Shown here: in pieces, positions 54,230 through 62,112 of the stretch | How the letters are laid out: every line of letters begins with the position of its first letter | How positions within the stretch are numbered: position 1 is the stretch's first letter | Origin: Deltaproteobacteria bacterium | GTDB lineage: Bacteria > Acidobacteriota > Thermoanaerobaculia > Multivoradales > JAHZIX01 | Assembly (NCBI GenBank): GCA_022601195.1 | Contig: JAHZIX010000005.1 | Coordinates: forward strand, 1-64,000 | DNA: 64,000 nucleotides | Direction: 5' to 3' | The notes under the pieces: model-generated | What the model was told of the DNA's origin: nothing | What the model saw: the letters and a program-made list of their open reading frames with translations, nothing else | Databases searched by the model: none | Position numbers and translations under genes: made by a program

Positions 54230-55495
54230 AATTACCGCGCAGGCATGACCTCCGGCATCTAGAGCGGTGACCAGGCCCAGAGGTTGGTGGAGAGGTTGAG
54301 CTTCGCGGGAGAGCCTCGGGAGAGGAAGGGTCGGGTCCGGTTCGTCGAGGCCGGCGATGCCCGGTAGGTGGCGTTGGGTGAGGGCTTCTAGGAGGGCGAT
54401 GGCCTGGATAGCGCTACTGGTTCCCAAGCTCTCACCGAGGGCTCCCTTGATGGCGGTGACCGGGAGGTCCTGGAGGTAGGGGCCGAGGGCAGCGGCGATG
54501 CCTTGGGCTTCGTGACGATCGCCAACGATGCTGCCATTGGCCGAGGTGCTGATGGCACCGAGCTGACCGCCTTCGATGGCCGCTTCTTCCAAAGCGATCT
54601 CGATGGCGCGGCGAAGAGCCCCCGCGGCGAGCACCGAGTCTTTCCCCCGAGAGGGATCGAAGGCATTGCCGTGGCCTCGGATCTCCCCGAGGATCGTCGC
54701 TCCTCGAGCGAGGGCTTGTTCTCTGGTCTCGAGGAGAAAGAGGGCTCCTCCTTCCCCCAGGGCAAAGCCGTTGCGGTTTGCTGCGAAGGGCACCGGGTGG
54801 GGAGTCTCATCGGAGGCCGCCGTGGAGCCAGAGCCGGCCACCCTGCCGGTGCGGTGGAAGCCAAGATACGATTCGAAACACAGCTCGTCAGCCCCACCGG
54901 CCAACAGGGTGTCGGCACGGCCCGTTTGAATCAGATCCGCGGCATAGGCAATAGCTTGAAGGCCCGAGGGAGAGCCGCTGCAGATGGTGGAGTTGACTCC
55001 ACGCAGATCGTGCCAGATGGCGGTTTGACCGGCGGCGGCGTTGATCACACTGTTGGCGAAGTCCAGCGGTTTGGCGTATTTCGGGCCCGCTTCCAGGGCT
55101 CGGCGATCGAAAGCGGAGATGGTGTGGACGCTGCCGAAAAGGGTGCCCAGGACCAACCCTACGTCCTGTTGTTGGCGCAGCTCAGCCGTGAAGCCGGCCT
55201 CCTCCAGGGCTCTGAGTGCTGCCACGGTGGCTAGCTGAGCCGTGCGGTCCAAGGGGCGCAAATTGCCGCTGGTCAGGTAGTGCCGGGCGGAGAATTCATG
55301 GATCTCGCCCACCAACTGGCAGCTCAGGCCTTCAGCAGGGAAGAGCTCCAAATTCTTGAGACCGGTAGCTCCATCGCAGAGACCGCGGTGCAGGGATTCC
55401 GGAGAGTCCCCCAGGGGAGTGATGGCGGAGCTGCCGGTCACCACGACTCGCCGAGAGGGTGCTTCTTGGGAAGGAGACAGTGGTGCTGGGCTCAT
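54197..55495 (-). CDS. Ketosynthase-like protein lacking both catalytic His (chain-length-factor-like)
   Basis: A 432-residue thiolase-fold protein with the KS fold (VVVTGSSAITPLGDSPESLH, NGFALGEGGALFLLETREQA). Cys172 (NSTICSGSPSG) sits where the active Cys is expected, but the HGTGT His is replaced (ISTSANGSIVGD, Ser318) and the second His in KxxxGH is Glu355 (KGALGESLG). Such a protein should not condense acyl chains alone and may be a chain-length-factor-like partner. Its ATG overlaps the stop of the true KS (ATGA), the usual layout of KS-CLF pairs. True CLFs lose the Cys; here Cys is kept, which is unusual. Confidence 0.82.
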   Translation of the reverse strand: MSPAPLSPSQEAPSRRVVVTGSSAITPLGDSPESLHRGLCDGATGLKNLELFPAEGLSCQLVGEIHEFSARHYLTSGNLRPLDRTAQLATVAALRALEEAGFTAELRQQQDVGLVLGTLFGSVHTISAFDRRALEAGPKYAKPLDFANSVINAAAGQTAIWHDLRGVNSTICSGSPSGLQAIAYAADLIQTGRADTLLAGGADELCFESYLGFHRTGRVAGSGSTAASDETPHPVPFAANRNGFALGEGGALFLLETREQALARGATILGEIRGHGNAFDPSRGKDSVLAAGALRRAIEIALEEAAIEGGQLGAISTSANGSIVGDRHEAQGIAAALGPYLQDLPVTAIKGALGESLGTSSAIQAIALLEALTQRHLPGIAGLDEPDPTLPLPRLSREAQPLHQPLGLVTALDAGGHACAVILESGVLESGV

Positions 55496-56712
55496 TCGGC
55501 GGCTCTCCGAAAAATCACTGAGGCGTTGGTACCCCCGAAGGCGTAAGCGTTGTTCATCGCCACGTCGACCTCTAGTTGGCGAGCCTCGTTGGGAACACAA
55601 TCCAAATCACATTGGGGGTCCGCTTGCTCGAAGTTGATCGTTGGGGGAATCCACCCCGTGTGCACCGCTAAGGAACAGACCGCGGCCTCGATGGCAGAAG
55701 CGGCTCCCATGGTGTGCCCCAACATGGATTTGATGGAGCTTATGGGGGTACCTCCCCCCCGAGGCCCGAAGACCCGTTCTACGGCGATGGTCTCCAGACG
55801 GTCGTTGGTGGGAGTGCCGGTGCCGTGGGCGCTGATGTAGCTGACCTCCTCGGGAGCCACGCCGCTCTGTTGAAGCGCTTGCTCCATGGCTCGGGCCGCG
55901 CCGTCTCCTTCCGGATGGGCGGCGGTCATGTGGTGGGCGTCACAAGATAGGCCATAGCCGGCGACTTCCGCGTAGATGCGAGCACCCCGGGCGCGGGCTC
56001 TCTCCAGAGTCTCCAGGATGAGAATGGCGGCTCCTTCGCCAGGGATCATTCCTTTGCGGCCCACATCGAAGGGTTGGCAGCGCTCCGGAGCGATGGCGCC
56101 GAGGCGTGCGAATCCGGTGTAGGTGATGCGAGAAAAAGAATCGGCACCGCCGGCTAACATGACGTCAGCTCTGCCTGCCTGGAGGACATCGAAAGCTTTG
56201 GCAATGGCGTAACTGCCTGCGGCGCAGGCGGCGGGAATCATCATATTGACTCCGGCGAGGCCAAGCTCGGCGGCAATGTTGGCGGGGATGTGATGGCAAG
56301 GGTAGCGGTCCATGAACTCCGGCCCCACCTGGCTCAGCCGATCGGCCACCCAATGGTCGTCGAAGTGCTCGACCTCCTGGGGCTCACCGGAGGTGGTTCC
56401 CATGGTCACTCCGGTACGCTCGGCTTCCAGGGCATCGATTCCTAGGCCGGCATCTTCCAAGGCCTGGTGGGCGGCGGCGATCGCTAGCTGGGAAGCGCGG
56501 CCCGCCTGCTCAACCTCGAGGCGTTTGAGGTGCTCTCGAGGTTCGAAGCCTGTGACCTCACCACCCAAAGAAACATTGAAGGCCTCGGTATCGAAAGACT
56601 CTACCGGGGCAATGCCGGTCTTGCCGGCCAGCAGGTTGGGCCAGACCACCTCCCGGCCCAAGCCTGTGGGTGTGACCAGACCAATGCCAGTAACGACGAT
56701 GGGGCCGGCCAT
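55492..56712 (-). CDS. 3-oxoacyl-[acyl-carrier-protein] synthase II-like (KS)
   Basis: A 406-residue condensing enzyme of the FabF/KSalpha type. The catalytic triad is intact: Cys163 in PAACAAGSYAI, His296 in SAHGTGTPTND and His333 in KSMLGHTMG. It would extend an ACP-bound chain by decarboxylative condensation of malonyl-ACP. It starts 1 base after the ACP-like stop (TAACATG) and its stop overlaps the KS-like gene, so the three form a tight translational unit. Sequence alone does not tell FabF from a type II polyketide synthase. Confidence 0.9.
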   Translation of the reverse strand: MAGPIVVTGIGLVTPTGLGREVVWPNLLAGKTGIAPVESFDTEAFNVSLGGEVTGFEPREHLKRLEVEQAGRASQLAIAAAHQALEDAGLGIDALEAERTGVTMGTTSGEPQEVEHFDDHWVADRLSQVGPEFMDRYPCHHIPANIAAELGLAGVNMMIPAACAAGSYAIAKAFDVLQAGRADVMLAGGADSFSRITYTGFARLGAIAPERCQPFDVGRKGMIPGEGAAILILETLERARARGARIYAEVAGYGLSCDAHHMTAAHPEGDGAARAMEQALQQSGVAPEEVSYISAHGTGTPTNDRLETIAVERVFGPRGGGTPISSIKSMLGHTMGAASAIEAAVCSLAVHTGWIPPTINFEQADPQCDLDCVPNEARQLEVDVAMNNAYAFGGTNASVIFRRAAE

Positions 56713-56713
56713 G

Positions 56714-56914
56714 TTAAGCGGGTACCCTGCGGGACCTACCCCGCTGGGAGGTGAAGCCGAGGTCGACCCCTCCTCGACTGTGGGGCAGACCTGGCAGATC
56801 TTCTTCTGGCAGGCCGAGTTTGAATTTGTAGTCGATATTCACACCAACCTCCAATAGAGATAGGGAATCCAGGACCAGGTCTTCGGAGAAGAGAGCCCCA
56901 TCCTCAAATAACAC
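56714..56914 (-). CDS. Short acyl-carrier-protein-like ORF
   Basis: This 66-codon frame carries an ACP core, FEDGALFSEDLVLDSLSLLE with the phosphopantetheine site Ser in DSLSLLEV, followed by DYKFKLGLPEEDL, in the ACP helix II-III order. It lacks the first helix (a stop lies a few codons upstream in frame) and its C-terminus is atypical, so it is either a decayed or frameshifted ACP or one with a misread start. The GTG start has no strong ribosome site. It sits 1 base before the KS, the normal place for the operon's ACP. Confidence 0.55.
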   Translation of the reverse strand: MLFEDGALFSEDLVLDSLSLLEVGVNIDYKFKLGLPEEDLPGLPHSRGGVDLGFTSQRGRSRRVPA

Positions 56915-57319
56915 CCATGGAAATGTTTATGACGTTCTTCGGAGATTCTTGACTTTCCTTCAAGGTTTTATCTCTGTCAACGCGACATCTCTGCCTACTT
57001 CTCGTAGCCCAGACTAGCCTTGGAAGCCGGGCCAGCCATTGAGGAGAGCCTTGTTGATTCGCTCTCTAAAAATAGTCCAGGCGAAGCAGAGTAGCAATGG
57101 ATCCCCAGATGGACAGTGGATCTAGGTCGGATTTACTTCTCCCTCCCCGGGTGTCAGGCATGCGTTCCGTGCATCCCTTAAGTATTGCCGAGGTGCTTCC
57201 GATTGCCAAGCCTTGGTGATTTGAAGAGAGGGAGGTGGGGCAAGGCTGGCGATTGGGCCACTGCTTTTCCTGCCGGCGTGTTAGCGTTGTGGGCTAGGGA
57301 GACTTTCTAGGAGATACTC
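56915..57319. other. Intergenic region between the PKS-like operon and the DUF4920 gene
   Basis: Divergent gap of about 400 bases. No supported gene. The AT-richer part near 56,910-57,000 is likely the operon promoter; an out-of-frame stretch there could hold the missing first helix of the ACP. Confidence 0.5.
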
Positions 57320-57901
57320 ATGAGCAAACAACTTTCGTCTTTGTCGTTTCTTCGCTTTCAATGGCCCCTGCTTTTACCGGCCGCTGCGCTACTTCTTTGG
57401 GCTGGACTTGCCACCGCTGAGAGCGAGAAGCGAGATTCCTTTGGGGAGGAGCTGGTTCTGACAGAAGCAACCTCCTTGGAGGAGATTCTGGCCGACCCGG
57501 AGAGTTTCCACGGGAAACGAGTGCGGGTGGAGGGCGCGGTACAAGATGTGTGTCCTTTGAAAGGATGCTGGATGGATCTTGCGCCCACAGTGTCCGCAGA
57601 CGGTTCGAAGGCCGGAGGGGGCTCGATGAATAGTGATGTAGCCCCTACCGCGAAGAACCAATCCATTTTGAGGGTCAAAGTCGATGATGGTGTCATCGTC
57701 TTCCCGAAGGATGCTGCAGGCTCGTCCGCAATAGCCGAAGGCACGGTAGAGCTCATCGATATGAACCGAGACCAATACATTCGCTGGATGGCTCATGAGG
57801 CTGAAGAGAAGGGGGAGACCTTCGACGCTTCAACCGTTGGTGAAGGGCCGTTCCAGCGCATCCAGATTCGGGGCGTCGGCGCTGTCATCGAAAAAGGCTA
57901 G
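57320..57901 (+). CDS. DUF4920-type exported protein
   Basis: A 193-residue protein with signal region (FQWPLLLPAAALLLWAGLATA). The body has ILADPESFHGKRVRVEGAV, QDVCPLKGCWMDLA (Cys pair typical of DUF4920 metal or redox sites), VDDGVIVFPKDAAG and AEGTVELIDMNRDQYIRW. The family is found in periplasmic proteins of unknown role. The ATG is preceded by TCTAGGAGATA. The following gluzincin-like gene is 115 bases on, same strand. Confidence 0.85.
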   Translation: MSKQLSSLSFLRFQWPLLLPAAALLLWAGLATAESEKRDSFGEELVLTEATSLEEILADPESFHGKRVRVEGAVQDVCPLKGCWMDLAPTVSADGSKAGGGSMNSDVAPTAKNQSILRVKVDDGVIVFPKDAAGSSAIAEGTVELIDMNRDQYIRWMAHEAEEKGETFDASTVGEGPFQRIQIRGVGAVIEKG

Positions 57902-58016
57902 GTGCTCGCGGATTGGACCCTCGCTCTGAGGTTTTCCATTGCATAGAAAAGACCCTCCTGATCAGCTAGCCCTGCTTTCCCTGCCTGGCTGTCGAGGTCG
58001 GGGAGCTCGTTGCCCC

Positions 58017-59033
58017 ATGAACCGCGGGGATCGCCGTGGCGGTGGACTGCTAGTTTTTCTTTCGGTCCTCCTGATAATCCTCGCCTTGCCCTCTGTCAGC
58101 TTTGGCCAAGGAGAGTCCGGGAGGTCTTCCCCTCCAGCGGTTCCGGTGCTGCGTTTCGAGGCGCCGGTAGAGCTGTCCGGCTATCTTCCTCGTCTTGAAT
58201 CTGCCGAAGAGAAGGTGCTCGAAGGAGCTCTCGCTCGCACGGGGCTGGAGAGCCCTGGTGGGCCCATTCGCGTCATTCTGGCGGCCAATGGCTCACCGCT
58301 GGCTGCGCGGGCTCCAGGCTGGGTTTCCGGCTATGCCTATGGCGAACTAGGGGTGGTGGTGTTGCTCGTGGAAAGAGTGCCCACCTACCCCACGGGTTCC
58401 CTTCAAGAAGTTCTGCGCCATGAGATAGCCCATGTGCTCATCGAGCGAGCGGCTGGGGGAGGAGAAGTGCCGCGATGGTTTCACGAAGGCCTGGCGATGG
58501 CTGCCGACGGGCGCTGGGGGCTTTCCGACGCCGGTCGATTCGCCGTTGCCCTGGTGCGAATCCGCAAATTGACCCTACCTCAATTAGATGCTGCCTTCGG
58601 TGGCACGGCAGGGGAGGTCGCGAGTGCCTACGCTCTGGCAGGGGCTTTCGTGCGGCAGTTGGAAGGGCGTTACGGCACCAAACTCGCTCCGTTGATCTTC
58701 GCCGGTATGCGGGATGGGGAGACTTTCTCCGAGGCTTTTCAGCGTCTCACCGGAGTCTCCGAGGCCACCGCTCAAAGGGCCTTTTTCCGTTCCCAGGGAT
58801 CTTGGATGCGCTGGCTACCGTTTCTCACTAGCTATGATTTTCTGTGGTTTGCCATGGCTTTGCTCGCTTTGGCTGCTATCTGGCGCCGGCGAGCCAGGAA
58901 TCAGGAGATCGAGCAGATGTGGGATGACGAGGAGCGCTGGTTGGTGGAGCGGCAGCAAAGGCAGCAGGAACGCTGGCTGGAGCAGCATCGGTTGATGCCG
59001 GAGAAGAATTCCGATGGCGAGTGGATCAACTGA
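58017..59033 (+). CDS. Membrane-anchored gluzincin-like metallopeptidase
   Basis: This 338-residue protein has an N-terminal hydrophobic signal (LLVFLSVLLIILALPSVSF). A peptidase-MA-like domain holds HEIAH at 135-139 (EVLRHEIAHVLIERA) and the third ligand Glu157 in WFHEGLAMA, fitting a zinc protease. A C-terminal transmembrane helix (FLWFAMALLALAAIWRR) is followed by a charged helical tail (NQEIEQMWDDEERWLVERQQ). ATG 58017 was chosen over an upstream TTG because the signal starts there and GGGGAG lies upstream. Substrate unknown. Confidence 0.8.
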   Translation: MNRGDRRGGGLLVFLSVLLIILALPSVSFGQGESGRSSPPAVPVLRFEAPVELSGYLPRLESAEEKVLEGALARTGLESPGGPIRVILAANGSPLAARAPGWVSGYAYGELGVVVLLVERVPTYPTGSLQEVLRHEIAHVLIERAAGGGEVPRWFHEGLAMAADGRWGLSDAGRFAVALVRIRKLTLPQLDAAFGGTAGEVASAYALAGAFVRQLEGRYGTKLAPLIFAGMRDGETFSEAFQRLTGVSEATAQRAFFRSQGSWMRWLPFLTSYDFLWFAMALLALAAIWRRRARNQEIEQMWDDEERWLVERQQRQQERWLEQHRLMPEKNSDGEWIN

Positions 59034-59117
59034 GGAGAGGGCAGAGGGTCGGACGATTTTCCCAAGCACCTTGGGGCCAGGGGAGCCCATCGGAAGGCTC
59101 GTCTCGTTCAACGAGAA

Positions 59118-59149
59118 AAGGCGAAGAAGGATTCCTCCTCCTTCGCCTT
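59118..59149. terminator. Hairpin between converging genes
   Basis: AAGGCGAAGAAGGA / TCCTCCTTCGCCTT form a 14-bp stem with one G-U/A-C-like mismatch and a 4-base loop. It lies between the peptidase and secreted-protein genes. The T-run is weak. Confidence 0.7.
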
Positions 59150-59172
59150 AGAGAGTCGAAGACTCCGCCTGA

Positions 59173-59841
59173 TCAGGGGTCCAGCTTGATCTTGAAGTCA
59201 GCCTGGTTTCCCCAGATCGGAATGTAGTTGCAACCGGTGGGAATGAGGGTCCAGGACAGAATGGCGCGGGCCTTCAACGTCTGGCCGTTGACCAGAGCGG
59301 TGTGGAGAGCCGGGTTGGCTTGAACCGAGACGCCGTAGTACCAAGAGGGGTTCACGCCGTAGGCTTCGTCGTGGACATGCACCGCGGACAAGTTGATGGG
59401 CACCAAGCCGCCACCGAAATCGACACAGAACTGGATCCACTCCCAGCTACCGGGGCCGTTGAAGCCCGGAGCGCCCGGAGGGGTGCCGGCGAAGCCAAAG
59501 CGCTGGCGCACCTCTACCGCACAGTCGAGCTCACGGCGCTGTGGATGGTAGCCACAGGCGTCGATCTGTTCCCAAAAGATACTCCCGGTAGCGGTCGTGG
59601 TCTGTGCTCCCGCTTGGTTGGAGAGAAGAGGCTCTCCGCCGGCTCGAAGTGGCTCATTGGCCGCGCAACCAGCTGTTAGGGCTTCGATCTCATCTTGGGA
59701 GGCTCCGCCCTGGATCAAATTACTGACCTCATCCCGAAGCGCTTTGTTGTCGCATTCGTCAGATTGGGCAGTGACGGGTCCAGGTATCAGGATAGCGATT
59801 GCCAGGAGGCAGGCGATTGGAAGAATGTAGCGTGTTTTCAT
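59173..59841 (-). CDS. Secreted protein of unknown function
   Basis: This 222-residue protein has a clear signal peptide (ILPIACLLAIAILIPGPVTA, cleavage near TAQ). The mature region has several Cys (SDECDNKALRDEV; TAGCAANEP; DACGYHPQRRELDCA; FCVDFGGGL) that probably form disulfides, followed by beta-like stretches (AVHVHDEAYGVNPSWYYGVS, LKARAILSWTLIPTGC). No family recognised. The start at 59841 is backed by AAGGAG 9 bases upstream. Its promoter region holds a notable inverted-repeat pair. Confidence 0.7.
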   Translation of the reverse strand: MKTRYILPIACLLAIAILIPGPVTAQSDECDNKALRDEVSNLIQGGASQDEIEALTAGCAANEPLRAGGEPLLSNQAGAQTTTATGSIFWEQIDACGYHPQRRELDCAVEVRQRFGFAGTPPGAPGFNGPGSWEWIQFCVDFGGGLVPINLSAVHVHDEAYGVNPSWYYGVSVQANPALHTALVNGQTLKARAILSWTLIPTGCNYIPIWGNQADFKIKLDP

Positions 59842-59975
59842 AGTCTCGCTCCTTTCAGTAGACATACAAGGCTCTCGAAGAGCCCCAAGGGAAAGGCCAG
59901 ACGGAATAACCGTCTCTGTGGTCCTATTGATTGGGTCTCGGACGTTTCGATGGGCCCGCTGAAACAGTGCGAGTC

Positions 59976-60026
59976 GACAAAGCCAACGCTATCTTAGGGT
60001 AATCGCTTTGTCAATAATCCTAAGAT
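59976..60026 (-). promoter_or_regulatory. Two interlaced inverted repeats upstream of the secreted-protein gene
   Basis: GACAAAGC (59976-59983) pairs with GCTTTGTC (60005-60012), and ATCTTAGG (59991-59998) pairs with CCTAAGAT (60019-60026). The four blocks are interlaced at 14-15-base steps, so both stems together could form a pseudoknot. Read on the minus strand, TTGACA followed after about 17 bases by a -10-like TAGCGT/AAGATA suggests a promoter. The interval 59842-60300 otherwise shows no gene. Confidence 0.6.
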
Positions 60027-60300
60027 TTAAATAGCATGAATATTTGATTCTATGGCGGTGGCTAAAATGATTGCAGTCCTCTGGTTTGGGAGCGAATTCC
60101 CGGTGATGTCTGCGCTGGCTCTTTTGGGGATGAGCAGCTTCGTGAATGCCTGACTCACGCCTGGTCTTTGGTGACCTTGGCTTGCTTCGAGAGGTCTTCT
60201 TCAGAGGAGTGTTTGGGCCAAATTTTCGGGCCGCGCTCCAGGTGGGGAAGGAGCTGGGCCCCATCTCCCACCTCGAGATAGAGCTCCCAGAGGGACACCC

Positions 60301-61842
60301 TCAGTCCAACCGACCTCTCTTCTTTTCCACCCACTCCTGCCAGCGATCGAAGGTGCGGAGCTGCTTACCGAGATCGGTGGTGTCGATGAGGTGTTGTATC
60401 TCAGCTCGGTTTTGGCGGTTCCAGGTTACGTCCATGTTGGCGAAGCCCCAGGCAAAGGCTCCGGCGATGGCCGAGTTGAGTCGAAGTTGCCGCTGGTCCA
60501 CCTTGTCGAAGGTGTCGGTGCTGGCATGGTAGTTGGAACCGTAGTTGGCGGCTTCCTGGTTGGCCACCACATTGGCAACGCCTTGCATCATGAAGTCGAA
60601 ATTGTCGGTACCCACGACCGGATCCGGCGGGTGTTCGAAGGGACCCAGCCCAGCCACTGGCTCCAGGGCTCGGTCCAAGGCTGCCGCTAGCTCCGGGCGA
60701 CCATTGGTGTAAAAGCCGGTGATACGGCCGCTTCCGATGTCGAAGGAGGAGGCCATGATTGTCCGGTCGAGCTCTTCCTGGTGGGTTTTGGTGTATCCCC
60801 AGGAGCCGTAGAAGATCTGCTCCTCCCCATTCCACAGGGCAAAGCGGATCGTGCGCTTGGGGAGGATGCCCAGTTGGCGGATCTGCCGGGCGATGTCTAA
60901 TAAGAGGACGACATTGCAGCCGTTGTCCAGGGCTCCGGTGCCGAGGCCCCAAGAGTCCAAATGGGCGCCAAGGACGATGATCTCTTCCGGTTTCTGGGAT
61001 CCTTTGATCTCTCCGATGACGTTGTAGCTCTCGTAGGATTCACCGGTCTCGAGATCGAGATGAATCCACAGCTCTAGCTCCTGGCCAGTTCGCAAGAGGC
61101 GGAGGGTCCGGAGGGCTTCCTCTCGTTCCATGACCACCAGGGGATGTTGGTTGTTGTGGCCCAGTGCCGCATTGTGGCGATAGAGAACGTTGCGGTGGCG
61201 GGATCCGGAATAGACGACCCCGGTAACTCCGGCAGCGAAGGCCCGGCGCTCGATGGCTGCGGCGTCCTCGTATTCCCGAAACAGGCCGTCGATGTCTTCC
61301 AACTCATGAGTTTCGATGATCACGAAGGCGCCCTTGGCCGTTTCTCCCAACGATTGGAAGTCGGCATCGGTGCCGAAACCGCCGTCCACCAGGGGCGCTT
61401 GGAGGCCAGCTTCCGGCGTGGCGATGGAGAAAGGCATGGCGGCGATGCGAGGTCGGAAGGTCGCCGCACCAGAGATGCGGGCTTCGGCGCGGTTCTCCAG
61501 CCATTGAGCTGGCATTGAAAAGGCCTCTTTCCGGACCTCGACTCCCATGGTCCGGAATCGATCCAAAGCCCATTCTACGGATCTCAGGTTGGCTTCAGAG
61601 CCCGTAGGGCGGCCACCTATTTCGTCCGTCAGGGAACGCAGATCTTCGATGAGGGGGGTTTCTTCCAATAGGGCAGACACCAGGCGTCGAGTCTCGGGCC
61701 AATAAGGGGCCGGCTCTTGGAGGTTGACTCGTTGTGGTTCCGTTTCCGCTAGAGCGCTAGGCGGCTGGCCCGGCAACGCACACCAAAGTAGGGCTGCCGT
61801 TGCAATCTGACATGACAGGGTCCCCAATCTTCCTCTACCCAT
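60301..61842 (-). CDS. Secreted M28-family metallopeptidase
   Basis: A 513-residue aminopeptidase/carboxypeptidase-like enzyme with signal ATAALLWCALPGQPPSALAE and a lid-type PA insert (about 140-260). The M28 zinc ligands are VLGAHLDSWG, GALDNGCNVV, LWNGEEQIFYGS (catalytic and ligand Glu), an Asp in SSFDIGSGR and a His in NYHASTDTFDKVD. All appear present, so it should be an active two-zinc peptidase acting outside the cytoplasm. The ATG is preceded by GGGAGGAGAAGG. It stands alone on the minus strand. Confidence 0.9.
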   Translation of the reverse strand: MGRGRLGTLSCQIATAALLWCALPGQPPSALAETEPQRVNLQEPAPYWPETRRLVSALLEETPLIEDLRSLTDEIGGRPTGSEANLRSVEWALDRFRTMGVEVRKEAFSMPAQWLENRAEARISGAATFRPRIAAMPFSIATPEAGLQAPLVDGGFGTDADFQSLGETAKGAFVIIETHELEDIDGLFREYEDAAAIERRAFAAGVTGVVYSGSRHRNVLYRHNAALGHNNQHPLVVMEREEALRTLRLLRTGQELELWIHLDLETGESYESYNVIGEIKGSQKPEEIIVLGAHLDSWGLGTGALDNGCNVVLLLDIARQIRQLGILPKRTIRFALWNGEEQIFYGSWGYTKTHQEELDRTIMASSFDIGSGRITGFYTNGRPELAAALDRALEPVAGLGPFEHPPDPVVGTDNFDFMMQGVANVVANQEAANYGSNYHASTDTFDKVDQRQLRLNSAIAGAFAWGFANMDVTWNRQNRAEIQHLIDTTDLGKQLRTFDRWQEWVEKKRGRLD

Positions 61843-62112
61843 CCTTCTCCTCCCGGTCGTTCATTTCCCTCTCGTCTCATTCCGCGGCCTGGGGGGCGTC
61901 TCTACTTCTCTACTCTGGCGGCTTCCTGGAAGGGAGCCAGAAGCGAGTCGAGGACGGCTTTCGGACAGAGTGAGGGCTTATTGCGAGACTAGCATAGGGG
62001 TACGAATCCCGTCGGGCGATTTCTATCTAATCCGGGTAGTCTTGGAGCCCAGAAGCCGCAGACGGGTTGGGGGAGGTGCTCCCGGCGCAACGGGGTTGGA
62101 TATGATGCGTCT

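Noticed and set aside
61960..62040. tRNA-like T-arm (GGGTACGAATCCC) near 61,996
   Set aside because: The T-loop-like bases are there but the stem has a mismatch and no acceptor, D or anticodon arm can be placed upstream.
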